Source of the DNA: Filobacillus milosensis
GTDB lineage: Bacteria; Bacillota; Bacilli; Bacillales; Alkalibacillaceae
DNA: 64,000 nucleotides
Reading direction: 5' to 3'
Assembly (NCBI RefSeq): GCF_004402015.1
Contig: NZ_SOPW01000013.1
Coordinates: 1-64,000, forward strand
Shown: piece after piece, positions 62,171 to 64,000 of the stretch
Layout: every line of letters starts with the position of its first letter
Numbering within the stretch: position 1 is the stretch's first letter
Notes under the pieces: generated by a model
What the model was told of the DNA's origin: nothing
What the model saw: the letters and a program-made list of their open reading frames with translations, nothing else
Databases searched by the model: none
Made by a program: the position numbers and the translations under genes

Positions 62171-62764
62171 ATGTATTCTGTAAATCATTATCCCTCCATT
62201 GCTATTGGTTTTGAAAAAGGTGTTACCCCCTATAGTTCTTTTCCTATGACCTGGTATGAATCACAAAGAAACATCCGTCAAAAACTAAATGCAAGCGAAT
62301 ATTATGCTGTAACTGAGGGGTATCTTAGGGAATGGGTATGTATGGGGCAATGTAACTTGTATATCCAAGCAACTACTGATCCATATATCAAAAAGGTAAT
62401 TGAAATTTATAGAAGAGATGTCTGTGAACCTAATTTAACAGAATTAAAGCTAATACTTGAAAAGGGAAAGTATAAACTTCCTGCGCCATATAATGCTATT
62501 TCAGAATCAATGACTGTAGAACAATTAGGAAATATTCCAACAAATGCAATTAGTGATAAACAAATATTAATCGGTTTTAAATATGCAACACTAGGATTTA
62601 TGAACCTGTGGAACATGGGTGCTAGTCATAGTTTTCGTACTGAAGTAAGAGAGGCTTTCTTACGAAATTACCATCGGGCTAATAGATGGCATTTAGCATT
62701 TCATGCTATGTCGGAAAAAATGGGCTTCTTAAAACCACAACCAATTATTCAACCGGAAGTCTAG
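62171..62764 (+). CDS. DUF3231-like ferritin-fold protein
   Basis: A 197-aa helical protein: SEYYAVTEGYLREWVCMGQC, KKVIEIYRRDVCEPNLTELK, YKLPAPYNAISES and IGFKYATLGFMNLWNMGASH correspond to one DUF3231-type repeat with extension, as in the longer protein at 48359. GGGAG precedes ATG 62171. A terminator follows. A role in spores is usual for the family; the function is unknown. Confidence 0.7.
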   Translation: MYSVNHYPSIAIGFEKGVTPYSSFPMTWYESQRNIRQKLNASEYYAVTEGYLREWVCMGQCNLYIQATTDPYIKKVIEIYRRDVCEPNLTELKLILEKGKYKLPAPYNAISESMTVEQLGNIPTNAISDKQILIGFKYATLGFMNLWNMGASHSFRTEVREAFLRNYHRANRWHLAFHAMSEKMGFLKPQPIIQPEV

Positions 62765-62771
62765 AAAATAA

Positions 62772-62801
62772 GAAACATCCTATTTAAACATAGGATGTTT
62801 C
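62772..62801. terminator. Bidirectional terminator after the DUF3231-like gene
   Basis: Perfect stem GAAACATCCTA / TAGGATGTTTC between convergent genes. Confidence 0.85.
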
Positions 62802-62815
62802 AGTAATTGGTTTAA

Positions 62816-62959
62816 TTAAACTGTCTCTTCAATATTTCTGCAACAGTCTTTAATAATGCTTAGTTCTTGACTGATTTCTTCAGAAGGATTAGAGTTTGCT
62901 ATTCGGTTGCAACACTCTTCAATCCGTTTTGCTTGTTGGTTTATTGTTTCTTTGTTCAC
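62816..62959 (-). CDS. Tiny helical protein with two vicinal Cys pairs
   Basis: GTG 62959 follows the perfect ribosome binding site GGAGGTGAT. The 47-aa product is predicted all-helical with two CC pairs at matching places: RIEECCNRI (C16-C17) and IKDCCRNI (C39-C40), separated by a polar hinge. Two antiparallel helices would bring the four cysteines together. It is divergent from the MerR-like gene at 63088. No family is recognised; a cytosolic mercury-binding peptide is the obvious hypothesis. Confidence 0.7.
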   Translation of the reverse strand: MNKETINQQAKRIEECCNRIANSNPSEEISQELSIIKDCCRNIEETV

Positions 62960-63025
62960 TTTAATCACCTCCATAATTATAGTCCCCTTTAACTTGTTCT
63001 TAATCCACTATTTTAATACGTAGGC

Positions 63026-63057
63026 TTGACATTGTACTATGGTACAAGCTGTATAAT
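63026..63057 (+). promoter_or_regulatory. mer-type operator/promoter of the second MerR-like gene
   Basis: TTGACA (63026-63031) and TATAAT (63052-63057) with a 20-bp spacer that starts with the perfect dyad TTGTAC-TATG-GTACAA (63032-63047). GTAC-N4-GTAC is the core of classical mer operators. Confidence 0.85.
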
Positions 63058-63087
63058 TATTTCATAGAAAAAATTAGGAGGATTATT

Positions 63088-63432
63088 GTGGAAGGAATAT
63101 ATATTAAAGAACTCACAACTCAATGTAATGTCAACAAAGAAACAATTCGATACTATGAGCGTTTAGGATTAATAAATAAACCAAATAGAACAAAATCAGG
63201 ATATAGATTATTTTCAAAAGACACGATACAACGTGTTAAATTTATAAAAAAAATGCAGGAATTAGGGTTTTCATTAAAAGATATTGCTGTTTTTCTATCA
63301 ATTGAAGATAAGAATTTAGATGAAAGTATAAATTTACAGGGATTTATAGAAGAGAAATTAAATGAGGTTCAGGCAAGAATAAGTAACTTAGAAAACTTCA
63401 ATGTGAAATTGGAGGTTAATTCCAATAAATAA
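63088..63432 (+). CDS. MerR-type regulator lacking the Hg-binding cysteines
   Basis: A 114-aa protein whose DNA-binding part (TQCNVNKETIRYYERLGLIN, GYRLFSKDTIQRVKFIKKMQ, ELGFSLKDIAVFLSIEDKN) is the closest in this window to true mercury MerR. The three Hg-ligand cysteines of MerR are all absent, and the protein ends where the CP-rich metal loop should begin; C13 in the helix-turn-helix is the only Cys. GTG start after AGGAGG. It may be an unresponsive competitor, or sense something else. Confidence 0.82.
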   Translation: MEGIYIKELTTQCNVNKETIRYYERLGLINKPNRTKSGYRLFSKDTIQRVKFIKKMQELGFSLKDIAVFLSIEDKNLDESINLQGFIEEKLNEVQARISNLENFNVKLEVNSNK

Positions 63433-64000
63433 TTCCTATAAAGGCCAGGTAACCAATTAAACTTTTAGTATTTCCAGCAATGCCGTTTGGCAGGAAGGCA
63501 GATTGGATTAGGCTCTATCTAAGGACTAGGATAGCGTTCTTTTTTTGCATTTAGGTAAGCTCCCAAAACGGTAAATAATTGGAGAGTGGTACATTTTGCC
63601 TCTTACTCATCTATGAATAAGATGTTTTGTTCTACTGCACTTATAGTTTTAAACAAGAAAAGGATTTAAAAATTGAGTAGAGGGTGGTGATAAAGTAGAC
63701 TCAACTTTCGCACTTTGAAAATTAATCTAATTTCTTCGAGCAGTAAGGCCTAAAACGGCTCGTATATGTATCTTGACATTAATAAAGCCATGAAAAAACA
63801 ACCTCAACGTTTGGTATAGTGTAATTGAAGCATGCCACCGTTGTGCAGAGGCTTGCCAACATCGTAGCATAAAAGTTCGATATTCTCTCCACATAAATAG
63901 CATACATGAATTTAAGATAAGAAAATTCATGCATGCTATATCCATCTATAGTTTTGTTTAGGTAAGGTAAAAATTTTGAATCAGAAAAGTGTTGATAAAA
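63433..64000. other. Window end: weak terminator and decayed sequence
   Basis: A weak hairpin with T7 (63511-63546) may end the MerR-like transcript. At 63821-63859 the plus strand reads VIEACHRCAEACQHR, the signature of Cys-rich four-helix copper-binding (DUF326) proteins, but without start codon or continuation, so only a fragment remains. The open frame on the minus strand (63727-63945) is probably its shadow or IS debris. Confidence 0.4.

Overview
The window comes from a low-GC, endospore-forming Firmicute, most likely Bacillaceae. It carries a classical Bacillus-type rRNA/tRNA cluster, a GerA-type germination operon, a SleL-like cortex-lytic enzyme, two DUF3231 proteins, and many TTG/GTG starts behind strong GGAGG-type ribosome binding sites. 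The species cannot be named from the sequence alone.

1-19 kb looks like ordinary chromosome. It holds the 3' end of 23S rRNA, 5S rRNA and 13 tRNAs; a sugar-type ABC importer (binding lipoprotein plus two permeases, no ATPase); a cobalamin riboswitch with a terminator directly ahead of class I ribonucleotide reductase genes nrdAB; a GNAT acetyltransferase; tRNA-Leu; a prolyl aminopeptidase; a metNIQ-type importer on the minus strand; a Lon-like membrane protease with a DUF4328 membrane protein; a glycine-betaine binding lipoprotein; and a DUF4317 protein.

At about 19.52 kb two unrelated gene fragments are joined tail to tail, which marks a deletion or insertion scar. The rest of the window (about 20-64 kb) reads as an accessory island dominated by mercury and organomercurial resistance: MerE-like, MerF-like and MerT-like transporters, two HMA-MerA reductases, two MerB-family lyases (one with the active-site Asp replaced by Ser), two MerR-type regulators that both lack the Hg-binding cysteines, one CmtR-like ArsR regulator, free and lipoprotein HMA domains, two CcdA-like membrane proteins and a TlpA-like thioredoxin, plus several small proteins with vicinal cysteines. 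Between these lie metabolic genes (pyruvate oxidase, acetolactate-synthase-like, succinate-semialdehyde dehydrogenase, glutaminase, glutamate dehydrogenase, NAD kinase, GTP cyclohydrolase II), a c-di-GMP synthesis/degradation gene pair, a germination operon with a frameshifted A gene, and IS3-family debris.

The most interesting signal is an AT-rich 20-bp near-palindrome (roughly ATATTAAAATATTATAATAT) that recurs at about eight promoters across 36 kb of the island. In the three best cases it fills the 16-bp spacer between TTGACA and TATAAT. It precedes the merE/ribA/c-di-GMP operon, merF, merA, a Met-rich membrane protein, a rhodanese/MerT-like pair, a CCCC membrane protein, the HMA lipoprotein and the TlpA-CcdA-HMA operon. 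I infer a single regulon, with the CmtR-like ArsR protein encoded at 25.1 kb as the best candidate repressor. The island would then couple mercury uptake and reduction with FAD supply (RibA), NADP(H) supply (NAD kinase and dehydrogenases), a membrane thiol relay and c-di-GMP signalling. That combination is an inference from gene content and promoter similarity and is not shown directly.
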